In this document: in pieces, positions 42,818 through 51,916 of the stretch
Layout of the letters: each line of letters opens with the position of its first letter
How positions within the stretch are numbered: the first letter of the stretch is position 1
Assembly (NCBI GenBank): GCA_026988435.1
Contig: JALSLH010000053.1
Coordinates: forward strand, 1-64,000
Source: Methylophaga sp.
GTDB taxonomy: Bacteria > Pseudomonadota > Gammaproteobacteria > Nitrosococcales > Methylophagaceae
DNA: 64,000 bases
Reading direction: 5' to 3'
The notes under the pieces: model-generated
What the model was told of the DNA's origin: nothing
Seen by the model: only the letters and a program-made list of their open reading frames with translations
Database searches by the model: none
Program-made: the position numbers and the translations under genes

Positions 42818-44263
42818 TTATTTACCTTGACTAATTTTCTCGACAATAGCCGTAGTAGAACAATTCGGTGTCATGCCCATCACTCTAACTTCACCACCAT
42901 AGCCTTCTACAATCTCCCAGCCCACCACACCTGTTTTATCATAATCACCGCCTTTGACTAATATGTCAGGCTGGATTGCACGCAATAGCTCTTCTGGTGT
43001 ATCACCGTCAAAACAAGTCACCCAATCAACCGAAGCCAAACCCGCCAGCACAGCCAAACGTCGATCTGCTGAATTAATAGGTCGTCCTGGCCCTTTTAAT
43101 TTAGCTACTGATTTATCGGTATTAATAGCCAATACCAATCGATCACCTTGTGCTCGCGCTTGTTCTAAATAGGCGACGTGTCCCGCATGCAAAATATCAA
43201 AACAGCCATTGGTAAACACCACTTTTTCACCGCGTTGTTTGGCTTGCTCTACCGCGAGTTTGAGCTGCTCAACAGTCACCACGCCGGCGATACTATGATC
43301 GGTATTATTTGTACCTTGATGGCGTTGGTATTCCACTTGTAGTTCGGGGCCACTGACGGTTGCTGTGCCTAGTTTGCTGACCACGATACTGGCGGCAACA
43401 TTAGCTAAAGTAACCGCTTGCTCTAGATCACCACCGGCGGCTAATGTAGCGGCTAAAGTCGAGATAACCGTATCACCTGCACCCGTTACATCTGCCACTT
43501 CTTTAGCAATAGCAGGTAAATGGAACTCTGCTTCGTTCTTGCGAATAAGTGACATGCCGTGTTCGCTACGGGTAATCAATAATGCGCCAATATCTAGTTC
43601 AGTAATCAGTTGTTGTGCTTTTTCAATTAAATCGGCTTCAGATTCAACCTTACCGACTACCGCTTCAAACTCGGTCATATTGGGTGTGATTAAATCAGCG
43701 CCTCGGTATTTTTCAAAATCACTGCCTTTAGGATCCACCAGCACAAGAATATCATGCTGCTTGGCTAATGTAATCCAATACTGCGGATCGGCTAATGTGC
43801 CTTTATTGTAATCGGATAGCACCATCACTGATGTATCACTTAAAAGCGGTTCAACAATATCTTTGAGCGCAAACCATTCGTCGCCACCAAATGGTGATTC
43901 AAAATCCATCCGTAATAGTTGCTGATGATTGCTGATTACGCGGCGTTTAATAATAGTATTGGTAGTTTCTGAGTAATTAAAAGCGCAGTCAACACCGACA
44001 GAATTAAGTTTTTGTTGTAATACTTTTGCCGCATCATCTAAACCCGTTATTCCGCACACTTGGCTTTTTGCACCCAGCGAGGCTATATTCATCGCCACAT
44101 TAGCCGCGCCACCTGGCAACTCTTCTATTCGTTCGACATTAACGACAGGTACAGGTGCTTCAGGTGAAATGCGGTTAGCTTTGCCATGATAAAAACTATC
44201 CAACATAAGATCGCCAATAACAAGCACTTGCGCTGCATGGAATTGTGGAAATATTTGTTTCAT
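42818..44263 (-). CDS. hldE: Bifunctional heptose 7-phosphate kinase/heptose 1-phosphate adenylyltransferase
   Basis: A 481-residue two-domain enzyme of ADP-heptose synthesis. Residues about 1-320 form a ribokinase-fold kinase (VLVIGDLMLDSFYHG, LPGGAANVAMNIASLGA, DVTGAGDTVISTLAA). Residues about 345-481 form the cytidylyltransferase-fold domain with VVFTNGCFDILHAGHVAYLEQA. Both domains look intact and the length is typical. It supplies ADP-heptose for WaaC and WaaF. A half palindrome of the GGGGTCA family lies in the 75-bp gap before waaC. Confidence 0.96.
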   Translation of the reverse strand: MKQIFPQFHAAQVLVIGDLMLDSFYHGKANRISPEAPVPVVNVERIEELPGGAANVAMNIASLGAKSQVCGITGLDDAAKVLQQKLNSVGVDCAFNYSETTNTIIKRRVISNHQQLLRMDFESPFGGDEWFALKDIVEPLLSDTSVMVLSDYNKGTLADPQYWITLAKQHDILVLVDPKGSDFEKYRGADLITPNMTEFEAVVGKVESEADLIEKAQQLITELDIGALLITRSEHGMSLIRKNEAEFHLPAIAKEVADVTGAGDTVISTLAATLAAGGDLEQAVTLANVAASIVVSKLGTATVSGPELQVEYQRHQGTNNTDHSIAGVVTVEQLKLAVEQAKQRGEKVVFTNGCFDILHAGHVAYLEQARAQGDRLVLAINTDKSVAKLKGPGRPINSADRRLAVLAGLASVDWVTCFDGDTPEELLRAIQPDILVKGGDYDKTGVVGWEIVEGYGGEVRVMGMTPNCSTTAIVEKISQGK

Positions 44264-44266
44264 CGC

Positions 44267-44310
44267 AAATCAAAGGGGTCAACTCGATTGATTTTAGCCC
44301 CCTTTGATTT
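44267..44310. repeat. GGGGTCA-family palindrome, partial copy upstream of hldE
   Basis: AAATCAAAGGGG (44267-44278) pairs with CCCCTTTGATTT (44299-44310). The left part continues AAATCAAAGGGGTCAACTCG, then ATTGATTTT, closely matching the arm consensus of the copy at 45354-45433. A further CCCCCTTTGG follows at about 44311. It fills most of the hldE-waaC gap. Confidence 0.7.
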
Positions 44311-44338
44311 CCCCCTTTGGTTTGATTTCTAATTACTT

Positions 44339-45355
44339 CTATTTTGCAGGTAAAAGGCTTTTCAGTCTATCCCAAACCTGTTCTACGGTTATATTTTCCA
44401 TTCCAATCGGCTCGCCTTGTTTTGCATTAACTAATGATTGCTGCAATAAATCACTGATAATATGCTGCTGGTTTTTACCGTAGGTGCCTATCCGTTTAGG
44501 ATTGGTTGCGCCATAAAGTGTGACTGACGGAATGCCTGCCACTGCCGCTAAATGTGCTAAACCGGTATCACTGCATACCGCGCCTGTAGCATTATGTGTA
44601 ATCGCCGCCATTTCATTTAAAGATAGTCTAGGCAATGCATGAGCCTGTGGGTTGGCACTAGCGATCTGCTGCGCACGTTGATATTCCTCATCATTGCCGC
44701 AAGGCAGTAGTACCGAATAGCCCGAAGCAACTGCTTTTTCAATTAAATCCTGCCATGATGAAACTGGCCATAACTTAGTTAACCAACTGGCATTATGCAC
44801 AAACAATAGGTAGTTGTCTGGCAGTTTAATATCCAGTTTTGGCAATGGGTATAAACTTAAATCAACACCATAATCGGCGGGCATGTCTGGCAAACTATAG
44901 TTCAATGCTTGTGCCATTAATTCACGCATTTTTTCAATTGAATGTTGATTGGTATTGACGGTATAACGATATTTATATGCCCAGTGTGCGGGTTTTTCGC
45001 GAACACAGCTTTTATCTAATCCTGATACATTGCTTTTACACAACCACGATACCACCGCGCTTTTTAGATTGCTCTGTAAGTCAATCACTGCATCATAATC
45101 TTGTGCATTGAGCTGTTTGTAGAAGTTTGGCAATCGACCGTCTTTCCATGCAGAAATAGGTTGTTTTCGCCATTGCCGATGAGCCGTTTTTATAAGGTGT
45201 TTTACATTAGGGTGCCATAGAGGAACATCGGCAAACGCCTGATCGACAACCCAATCAAATTCGATATCAGAGATCGCACGTGCCGCGTCTGTTATGGCAG
45301 GCAAGGCGTGCATTAAATCGCCCATTGAGGTTAGTTTTATAATTAAAACACGCAT
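44339..45355 (-). CDS. waaC: LPS heptosyltransferase I
   Basis: A 338-residue GT9 enzyme that transfers the first heptose from ADP-heptose to Kdo of Kdo2-lipid A. LIIKLTSMGDLMHALPAITDA at the start and AAITHNATGAVCSDTGLAHLAAVAG near the C-terminus are WaaC hallmarks. An in-frame TTG precedes the ATG at 45355, but it is part of a palindromic repeat and the ATG is preferred. The repeat's left arm covers the first bases of the start codon region, so the translation start is inside a potential hairpin. It is co-directional with hldE downstream and thrB upstream. Confidence 0.95.
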   Translation of the reverse strand: MRVLIIKLTSMGDLMHALPAITDAARAISDIEFDWVVDQAFADVPLWHPNVKHLIKTAHRQWRKQPISAWKDGRLPNFYKQLNAQDYDAVIDLQSNLKSAVVSWLCKSNVSGLDKSCVREKPAHWAYKYRYTVNTNQHSIEKMRELMAQALNYSLPDMPADYGVDLSLYPLPKLDIKLPDNYLLFVHNASWLTKLWPVSSWQDLIEKAVASGYSVLLPCGNDEEYQRAQQIASANPQAHALPRLSLNEMAAITHNATGAVCSDTGLAHLAAVAGIPSVTLYGATNPKRIGTYGKNQQHIISDLLQQSLVNAKQGEPIGMENITVEQVWDRLKSLLPAK

Positions 45356-45433
45356 CAATGGGGTTAGACTCGATTGATTCTAAATTGATACTTAGCAAAC
45401 CCGCCAAAATCAATCGAGTCTGACCCCATTGAT
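45354..45433. repeat. GGGGTCA-family palindrome filling the waaC-thrB gap
   Basis: Arms of 26 bp: 45354-45379 (ATCAATGGGGTTAGACTCGA then TTGATT) and 45408-45433, complementary except for one base, around a 28-bp loop. The element spans the entire gap between the thrB stop (45434-45436) and the waaC ATG (45353-45355), including two bases of the latter. As RNA the hairpin would sequester the waaC ribosome-binding region. Confidence 0.88.
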
Positions 45434-46375
45434 TTACTTAAGTTTGTCTTCATTGCCTTGATGCTGTTTGAGGATCTTTAAAAATGCATCCGGATCTTTA
45501 ATTTGTGTCAGCTCACCTTCTCGCGGGAAGTGTTTATCTAATAGACGTGAAATCCAAAAACGTAATGCTGCAGCGCGCAGTACTAAATTCCAGAATTCTT
45601 GTTCTGCCTCGGTGAGGCCCCTGTGCAATAGATAAGCCTGCATTAAAGCTTGGTAGCGTTTGTGTTCAATTAAACCATTTTCATCAATACACCAATCATT
45701 CACGGCAACCGCTAGGTCATAAAGCAAGTATTCATCACAGGCATAATAAAAGTCGATGATGCCTTGTAACTCATTGCCATCAAATAAGGCGTTATCTCGG
45801 AATAAATCAGAATGCGTCATACCAAAGGGCAAGTCTAACTTGGCATATTGAGCCTGAAATACCAACTCATTTTTCAATAATTCGGCGCTTTCATTATCCA
45901 AAAGAGGCAGTAATTTATTCGCACTGTTTTGTCGCCAATCATGACCTCGTTGGGTGACTCTTTTAGGCTTAAACTCTTTGCCTACAAGGTGCATTTTGCC
46001 TAATACATCACCAATAACTTGGCACTGCTCTATAGTGGCAACAGCATCTACTCCACGACCAGATAAACGCAGCACTAACGCCGCCGGCTTGCCACAAAGT
46101 TCTTTTAAATACTGGCCTTCTTTATCTGCAGCGGGGTGCGCGGAAGGAATATCATGCTGATAGAAAAAGGTCATTACATCGAGAAAGTAAGCTAACTCAT
46201 CAAATGAATGATGCTCAAATAAGGTGAGCACAAACTCACCTTGATCGGTTGTAACAAAGTAGTTGGTATTTTCTATGCCATCGCTAATGCCTTGGTAAGA
46301 TACCAAGTCGCCAACCGCATAATCTTGCAAGAACGCAACTAGCTCGTCGCGTCCGACTTCTGTATAAACTGACAT
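45434..46375 (-). CDS. thrB: Homoserine kinase, type II
   Basis: A 313-residue protein-kinase-like homoserine kinase, as found in Pseudomonas (unlike the GHMP-fold ThrB of E. coli). It phosphorylates homoserine in threonine synthesis. The catalytic region is FGMTHSDLFRDNALFDG near residue 192, followed by GIIDFYYACDEYLLYDLAVAVNDW. The N-lobe contains GIENTNYFVTTDQGEFVLTLF. The neighbours DUF2782 and polA occur next to thrB in other gammaproteobacteria as well. There are 27 bp between it and the DUF2782 gene. Confidence 0.94.
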   Translation of the reverse strand: MSVYTEVGRDELVAFLQDYAVGDLVSYQGISDGIENTNYFVTTDQGEFVLTLFEHHSFDELAYFLDVMTFFYQHDIPSAHPAADKEGQYLKELCGKPAALVLRLSGRGVDAVATIEQCQVIGDVLGKMHLVGKEFKPKRVTQRGHDWRQNSANKLLPLLDNESAELLKNELVFQAQYAKLDLPFGMTHSDLFRDNALFDGNELQGIIDFYYACDEYLLYDLAVAVNDWCIDENGLIEHKRYQALMQAYLLHRGLTEAEQEFWNLVLRAAALRFWISRLLDKHFPREGELTQIKDPDAFLKILKQHQGNEDKLK

Positions 46376-46402
46376 AAGAACCTAAAACCTATAAACAGTA
46401 AC

Positions 46403-46741
46403 TTACCACTTAAATAAAATCCAATTAGGCACTATATGACCTGATAATTCATGTTGTTGTGAATCTAAAGAACCATCGCCATCAGTATCGATGAAATAGT
46501 ATGGCACACCGACGGTCGGTATTACTTTAATCATATAAATCTGACCATTCATACGATATTCTTCGATAGTACGATCGTCTTTTTGGATGATATTGATTTC
46601 CGGCTCAATGCTTTCACCATCCATCAAAGGCTCAGGAAGAACCGGTGGTTGTGGGACATTTAAATCTTCCGCCCAAATATTTGCTGACATTAATAATGCA
46701 ACAGCGCATACAATATGCATAATAGACAATTTATAATTCAT
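46403..46741 (-). CDS. Secreted DUF2782 family protein
   Basis: A 112-residue exported protein: signal peptide at residues 1-24 (ending NIWAED), a Pro-rich stretch VPQPPVLPEPL, and the DUF2782 core (EYRMNGQIYMIKVIPTVGVPYYFIDTDGDGSLD). DTDGDGSLD resembles an EF-hand calcium loop. The function is unknown. Two ATGs are adjacent (46744 and 46741); GGAG is better spaced for the second. It is conserved between thrB and polA in related bacteria. Confidence 0.85.
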   Translation of the reverse strand: MNYKLSIMHIVCAVALLMSANIWAEDLNVPQPPVLPEPLMDGESIEPEINIIQKDDRTIEEYRMNGQIYMIKVIPTVGVPYYFIDTDGDGSLDSQQHELSGHIVPNWILFKW

Positions 46742-46834
46742 CATCGTACTCCGAAATATAGTGATTTAAATATAGCATTTTCGGCGTGACGATTAAAGAT
46801 TTATTACCTTATAATTTTAGTGATATTCAAGCTT

Positions 46835-49585
46835 ATGAAACAATCTGCCCCTTTTATCTTAGTTGATGGTTCCTCTTATCTTTATCGCGCTTACCATGCG
46901 ATGAGCCAAGCCAATCTTACTAATGCCCAAGGGCAAGCCACTGGCGCAATTTATGGGGTGGTGAATATGCTTAGGAAGCTACTGGCCCAATATAAACCTG
47001 AGCTTATCGCCGTCGTTTTTGATGCTAAGGGAAAAACCTTTCGCAACGATATGTACCCTGAATATAAAGCCACTCGTCCACCAATGCCGGATGATTTGCG
47101 CGAACAAATCGAGCCTTTGCATGATGTGGTTCGCGCGATGGGGTTTCCGCTAATTATGGTTTCAGGCGTTGAGGCAGACGATGTTATTGGCACGCTTGCA
47201 CATCAAGCAACTGAACTCAAAATTGATACCGTCATATCTACCGGCGATAAAGATATGGCGCAGCTCGTTAATGAGCATGTCACCCTTATTAATACCATGA
47301 GCAATACTATGACCGATGTGAATGCCGTTCATGAAAAGTATGGCATTGCTCCCAATCGTATTATTGATTACCTCGCGCTAATGGGAGACAAGGTCGATAA
47401 TATTCCCGGTGTACCAAGTGTGGGGCCTAAAACAGCGACTAAGCTATTACAGCAATATGATTCACTTGAGGGCGTTATAGCTCATGCCGAAGAAGTAAAA
47501 GGAAAAATGGGGGAGAAATTACGCGAAGCGGCGGCAGACTTGCCTTTATCATATCAACTGGCCACCATTAAACTAGATGTTGAGTTAGACGATACGCCCA
47601 CTAGCTTGAAATTGAAACAGCCTGATAATGAAGCACTGTTAGCCTTATTTAAGCATCTTGAATTTAGAACATGGACAAACGAATTAGAAAATCAAGGGGG
47701 CAGCCAGCTTGATTCCTCTCATCAAAAGCCAGATCACGGTAAACCTTCAGGAATCAAGCTGGCTGACCCCTTGATTCAGAACTACGAAACTATACTAACG
47801 GATGCACAGCTACAATCATGGCTTAAAAAACTAAAAGAATCTGATCTTTTTGCTTTTGATACTGAAACCACTAGCCTAAATTATCTTGATGCACGTATTG
47901 TCGGTTTATCATTCGCAGTTAACGCTGGCGAAGCGGCCTATTTACCTCTAAAGCACGATTATATCGGCGCGCCAGAACAACTTGATTTTGATTCGGTGAT
48001 GGCACAGTTCAAGCCACTACTGGAAGATTCAAAACAATTAAAAGTAGGCCAAAACCTAAAATATGATCGCCATATTTTGCTCAATCACGGTATTGATTTA
48101 CAGGGTATTCAACACGACACCATGTTGCAATCTTATGTCTTAAACAGCACGGCAACACAGCATAATATGGATGCATTAGCCGAGAAGTATCTAGATCGCA
48201 CTACCATTCATTTTGAAGATGTCGCTGGCAAAGGTAAAAAACAGCTCACCTTTAACCAAATTGATCTTGAGCAGGCTTCACCTTATGCCGCAGAAGATGC
48301 CGATATCACCTTGCAACTACATCAAGCTTTGTGGCCGCAATTACAAGCCATTCCCAGCCTAGAAAAGGTGTATTCCGAACTTGAAATGCCATTATTGCCG
48401 GTTATTAATACGCTGGAACGCAATGGTGTCAATATTGATATTTGGATGTTACAACAACAAAGCGACGAGCTTGGCCACAAAATTAATAAAATGGAAAAAC
48501 AAGCTTGGGATATCGCCGGTGAAGAATTCAATTTAGCTTCGCCTAAACAGTTAGGCACTATTTTGTATGAAAAGCTTGAACTTCCTATTTTGAAAAAAAC
48601 ACCAAAAGGCCAACCATCAACGGCTGAAAGCGTGTTGCAAGATCTTGCTGACGATGGTTATGAATTACCGCAAGTCATTATGCAATATCGTAGTTTAAGC
48701 AAGCTTAAGTCTACTTATACCGATCGATTGCCTGAACAGGTCAACCCAACAACAGGGCGTATTCATACTTCATACCATCAAGCCGTAACCGCTACCGGCC
48801 GTCTGTCATCTTCCGATCCCAACTTGCAGAATATTCCTATTCGCAGTGAAGAAGGTCGCCGTATTCGTGAAGCCTTTGTTCCGGCGGAAGGTAATACACT
48901 ATTAGCTGCCGATTATTCACAAATCGAATTGCGGATCATGGCGCATTTATCACAAGATAAAAGTCTACTAAAGGCATTTGCAGCTGGTGAAGATATTCAT
49001 CGCCACACCGCATCTGAAATATTTAATGTATCTTTAGAAGATGTCTCCAGCGATCAACGACGCAGTGCTAAAGCCATTAACTTTGGTTTGATTTATGGTA
49101 TGTCAGCACACGGTTTATCAAAACAATTAGGTATTGAGCGCCATCAAGCGGCGGATTATATGACCACCTATTTTGAGCGTTATCCGGGCGTAAAAGAGTA
49201 TATGAACAGCACCCGTGAGCAAGCCAAATTAGATGGTTATGTTGAAACATTATTCGGTCGCCGCTTATATCTTCCCGAAATTAATGCTAGCAACGGCATG
49301 CGTCGTCAATATGCTGAACGCACAGCAATTAATGCGCCCATGCAAGGCACCGCAGCAGATATTATCAAGCGTGCCATGATTAGCATTCAACATTGGTTAC
49401 AAGAATCAAACAGTAATATTCGAATGATTATGCAAGTACATGATGAATTGGTATTTGAAGTACCACTAGACCAGATTGATGATGCCAAAACTAACATTGA
49501 GAAATATATGGTTGATGCCGCGCAACTAGATGTGCCATTAGAAGTCAGTATGGATAGCGGTGATAATTGGGAGCAAGCACATTAA
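46835..49585 (+). CDS. polA: DNA polymerase I
   Basis: A 916-residue polymerase with three domains. Residues 1-285 are the 5' nuclease (ILVDGSSYLYRAYHA; GVEADDVIGTLA; GDKVDNIPGVPSVGPKTA). The 3'-5' exonuclease is intact (FAFDTETTSLNYLDARIVG; YAAEDADITLQLH). The polymerase has ADYSQIELRIMAHLS and MQVHDELVFEV. A GTG codon at 46820 is in frame, but the ATG at 46835 is preferred; neither has a clear ribosome site. The interdomain linker, residues 286-314, is encoded by an 87-bp palindromic repeat (47690-47776). Confidence 0.97.
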   Translation: MKQSAPFILVDGSSYLYRAYHAMSQANLTNAQGQATGAIYGVVNMLRKLLAQYKPELIAVVFDAKGKTFRNDMYPEYKATRPPMPDDLREQIEPLHDVVRAMGFPLIMVSGVEADDVIGTLAHQATELKIDTVISTGDKDMAQLVNEHVTLINTMSNTMTDVNAVHEKYGIAPNRIIDYLALMGDKVDNIPGVPSVGPKTATKLLQQYDSLEGVIAHAEEVKGKMGEKLREAAADLPLSYQLATIKLDVELDDTPTSLKLKQPDNEALLALFKHLEFRTWTNELENQGGSQLDSSHQKPDHGKPSGIKLADPLIQNYETILTDAQLQSWLKKLKESDLFAFDTETTSLNYLDARIVGLSFAVNAGEAAYLPLKHDYIGAPEQLDFDSVMAQFKPLLEDSKQLKVGQNLKYDRHILLNHGIDLQGIQHDTMLQSYVLNSTATQHNMDALAEKYLDRTTIHFEDVAGKGKKQLTFNQIDLEQASPYAAEDADITLQLHQALWPQLQAIPSLEKVYSELEMPLLPVINTLERNGVNIDIWMLQQQSDELGHKINKMEKQAWDIAGEEFNLASPKQLGTILYEKLELPILKKTPKGQPSTAESVLQDLADDGYELPQVIMQYRSLSKLKSTYTDRLPEQVNPTTGRIHTSYHQAVTATGRLSSSDPNLQNIPIRSEEGRRIREAFVPAEGNTLLAADYSQIELRIMAHLSQDKSLLKAFAAGEDIHRHTASEIFNVSLEDVSSDQRRSAKAINFGLIYGMSAHGLSKQLGIERHQAADYMTTYFERYPGVKEYMNSTREQAKLDGYVETLFGRRLYLPEINASNGMRRQYAERTAINAPMQGTAADIIKRAMISIQHWLQESNSNIRMIMQVHDELVFEVPLDQIDDAKTNIEKYMVDAAQLDVPLEVSMDSGDNWEQAH
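47690..47776. repeat. GGGGTCA-family palindrome inside polA
   Basis: Arms of 27 bp (47690-47716 and 47750-47776) are complementary except for one base, around a 33-bp loop. AATCAAGGGGGCAGCCAGCT begins the left arm and CTGGCTGACCCCTTGATT ends the right. The total length is 87 bp, exactly 29 codons, and the reading frame passes through it uninterrupted. It relates to the palindromes at 44267 and 45354. Confidence 0.92.
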
Positions 49586-49740
49586 TTTATCGGTAGTTTA
49601 TAAGCCTTTCATACTAACAGCTATCTCTACATATAACTAAAACGTATAAATTATGTGTTTTTTATTATTTGTAATTATAAGCCTGCCCTTTTAAACTGTA
49701 TCGCTTTAATATACTCAGTCTATCTCTTAGGAACTCCACC

Positions 49741-51030
49741 GTGATCAAGTCAGCTTTAAAATCTTTGGCCTTTTTCTCTGCCATCGCATTCTGTTCAACC
49801 GCCTTCGCCACTAACGGCTATCTAGCTCACGGCTACGGGATTAAATCTAAAGGTATGGCAGGAACAGGTGTTGCCTTACCACAAGACAGCTTAATTGGGG
49901 CAACGAACCCAGCGGGCATTGTCTTTGTTGGCAATCGTTTAGATCTTGGTGTGTCGATATTCAGCCCCCGTCGTAGCTATGATGTAGAAGGCACTCCTTC
50001 TGCGCCACCTTCACCGGCACTCGCACCGGGGAAAGTCGATAGCGACCGTGAATATTTTATTATTCCTGAATTTGGTATGACATGGCAGTTAGATGATCAT
50101 AAAGCGGTTGCTGTTACCGTCACGGGTAACGGTGGCATGAATACTAAATATGCATCTAGTGAAAATACATATGGTGGCGGCAAAGCAGGTATCGATTTAT
50201 CACAACTTTTTATTGCTCCCACTTTCTCGTATCGTTTTGATAATGATGCCGCTATTGGTGTATCAGCTATTTTGGCTTATCAAGGTTTTGAAGCGAAAGG
50301 CTTGAGTCAGTTTGCCGGCTTATCAAACAGCCCCTCAGATTTAACAGATAATGGCCATGACAGTTCGTATGGTGCTGGTATTAATGTTGGTTTCATTCTG
50401 CCTGTAGGTTCTAAAGTCACCCTTGGTGGCGGCTATCGCTCTCGCATTTACATGTCTGAGTTCGATGATTACAAAGGCTTGTTTGCAGAAAAAGGTGATT
50501 TTGATATTCCAGCGTCAGCCACCATTGGTTTAGCATGGAAAACAACTGAACAGCTGACTGTTTTATTAGATGTGCAAAAAACATGGTATAGCCAAGTTGA
50601 TGCGATTGGTAATAGTCAAAACCCAGCGATGGGGGCATGTGGTGCTGCAAAATTTGGTGGCGCAACGACTCACCCATCGTGTCTTGGCGGTAACAAGGGA
50701 TTAGGCTTTGGCTGGGATGATATGACCACGGTTAAATTGGGTGTGCAATATGAAGCATCAAACGATTGGACATGGCGTGCGGGTTATAGTCATGGCAATC
50801 AACCTATTCCTGATTCTGAAGTATTCTTCAATATCTTAGCCCCCGGTGTGATGGAAGAACACTTCACCGTTGGTTTCACCAAAAAGATTGCAAATGGCCA
50901 ACAAGAAATTAACTTTGCGGCTATGTATGCTCCTACACATAATATTAAAGGGGCAATCAGTCCAACCCAAACCGTTGAGTTAGAAATGAAACAATACCAA
51001 CTTGAACTTGGCTGGTCATTGCTATTCTAA
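49741..51030 (+). CDS. FadL/OmpP1/TodX outer membrane transport protein
   Basis: A 429-residue outer membrane beta-barrel of the FadL family, which carries hydrophobic compounds such as fatty acids or aromatic hydrocarbons. A signal peptide at residues 1-23 (ending STAFA) is followed by the conserved N-terminal hatch NGYLAHGYGIKSKGMAGTGVALPQDSLIGATNPAG. Its last residue is Phe after a hydrophobic strand (ELGWSLLF), the usual barrel end. It starts with GTG after an AGGAACTCCACC region. A strong terminator follows. The transported compound is not evident. Confidence 0.92.
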   Translation: MIKSALKSLAFFSAIAFCSTAFATNGYLAHGYGIKSKGMAGTGVALPQDSLIGATNPAGIVFVGNRLDLGVSIFSPRRSYDVEGTPSAPPSPALAPGKVDSDREYFIIPEFGMTWQLDDHKAVAVTVTGNGGMNTKYASSENTYGGGKAGIDLSQLFIAPTFSYRFDNDAAIGVSAILAYQGFEAKGLSQFAGLSNSPSDLTDNGHDSSYGAGINVGFILPVGSKVTLGGGYRSRIYMSEFDDYKGLFAEKGDFDIPASATIGLAWKTTEQLTVLLDVQKTWYSQVDAIGNSQNPAMGACGAAKFGGATTHPSCLGGNKGLGFGWDDMTTVKLGVQYEASNDWTWRAGYSHGNQPIPDSEVFFNILAPGVMEEHFTVGFTKKIANGQQEINFAAMYAPTHNIKGAISPTQTVELEMKQYQLELGWSLLF

Positions 51031-51058
51031 ACGATCCTCTGATCTTCAAACTCTGCAG

Positions 51059-51087
51059 ATAGCGGCATATATTGCCGCTATTTTTTT
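51059..51087 (+). terminator. Rho-independent terminator after FadL-type gene
   Basis: A perfect 9-bp stem ATAGCGGCA (51059-51067)/TGCCGCTAT (51073-51081) with a five-base loop, followed by T to 51087. It lies 29 bp after the stop codon. Confidence 0.9.
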
Positions 51088-51108
51088 GCCTGCTGTTTAA
51101 ATATTTCA

Positions 51109-51334
51109 CCACAGAGGCACAGAGTTCACTGAGGAAAGATTTATTCAATCATAATGCATTCTGAGGCTTGTTATCCAATTGTAATATGACAGATCGTAGG
51201 AGCGGATTCAGCCGCGAACAGCTAAGTTCCATTTACGGCTGAAGCCGTTCCCACGTTTTTATTAATTACGGGTAGATTACTAATTTATAGCCTTTTAAAA
51301 AATATTTTCCTCTGTGAACTCTGTGCCTCCGTGG
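51109..51334. repeat. 226-bp inverted-repeat element with a nested palindrome
   Basis: The outer arms of 29 bp, 51109-51137 (CCACAGAGGCACAGAGTTCA then CTGAGGAAA) and 51306-51334, are complementary with two mismatches. Nested inside are arms 51196-51214 (GTAGGAGCGGATTCAGCCG) and 51236-51254, complementary with three mismatches. No ORF is present. Both motif types look like common intergenic repeats of gammaproteobacteria as I remember them. With the terminator this explains most of the 365-bp gap 51031-51394. Confidence 0.78.
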
Positions 51335-51394
51335 CCCCTTCTGGCATCAATTTTGCTTTACTATCATTAATCAAATTGAGCGATACAGTGAAAT

Positions 51395-51916
51395 ATGAAA
51401 ATAACTCCAACATCCACAGAACTTAAAATGAGCGACAATGACTTGATCGTTTCAAAAACAGATCTTAAAGGCAAGATAACGTATTGCAACGAGATTTTTA
51501 TTTATTTTTCAGGCTATGATGAAGTCGACCTGATTGAGCAACCTCATAATATTATTCGCCACCCCGATATGCCATGTTCAGTTTATCGTTTTATGTGGGA
51601 AAACCTTCAAAAACAGCAAGAGTTTTTTGGCATAATTAAAAACCTATGTAAATCCGGTGCTTATTATTGGACTTTTGCTACTGTCACTCCAAGCTTTAAC
51701 GAAAAGGGGGAAGCTATCGGCTATTACTCTGTTCGCAGGCAACCCTCTCAACAAATCATCGATATTTTAAGCCCAATCTATCAACAAATGGTTGCTGAAG
51801 AAGCAAAATATAGTAGTAGTCATGAGGCTATGGATGCCTCTATTTCTATTCTTAATAATGCAATTGCAGAACATGGATTAACATATAATGAATTTATCTA
51901 CACGCATGTCCAATAA
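51395..51916 (+). CDS. PAS-domain protein, N-terminal half of an Aer-like pair
   Basis: A 173-residue PAS protein. The core resembles the Aer redox sensor: [26 protein letters not shown], then [24 protein letters not shown] and [12 protein letters not shown]. In Aer this region binds FAD and is fused to the signalling half. Here the ORF ends at 51916, while the chemoreceptor ORF starts 29 bp earlier in another frame, so the two products are either coupled or were once a single protein. The C-terminal extension (about residues 125-173) is helical. Confidence 0.85.
   Translation: MKITPTSTELKMSDNDLIVSKTDLKGKITYCNEIFIYFSGYDEVDLIEQPHNIIRHPDMPCSVYRFMWENLQKQQEFFGIIKNLCKSGAYYWTFATVTPSFNEKGEAIGYYSVRRQPSQQIIDILSPIYQQMVAEEAKYSSSHEAMDASISILNNAIAEHGLTYNEFIYTHVQ

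Noticed and set aside
43365-43811. Forward ORF of 148 codons inside hldE
   Set aside because: Shadow on the opposite strand of a well-supported enzyme; its Ser/Ala-rich translation is typical of antisense frames.
46820-46834. GTG start for polA
   Set aside because: The extra five residues are not part of the conserved N-terminus; the ATG at 46835 is preferred, though neither start has a good ribosome site.
47690-47776. Frameshift or disruption of polA by the repeat
   Set aside because: The element is 87 bp, in frame, without stops, and all nuclease and polymerase motifs downstream are intact.
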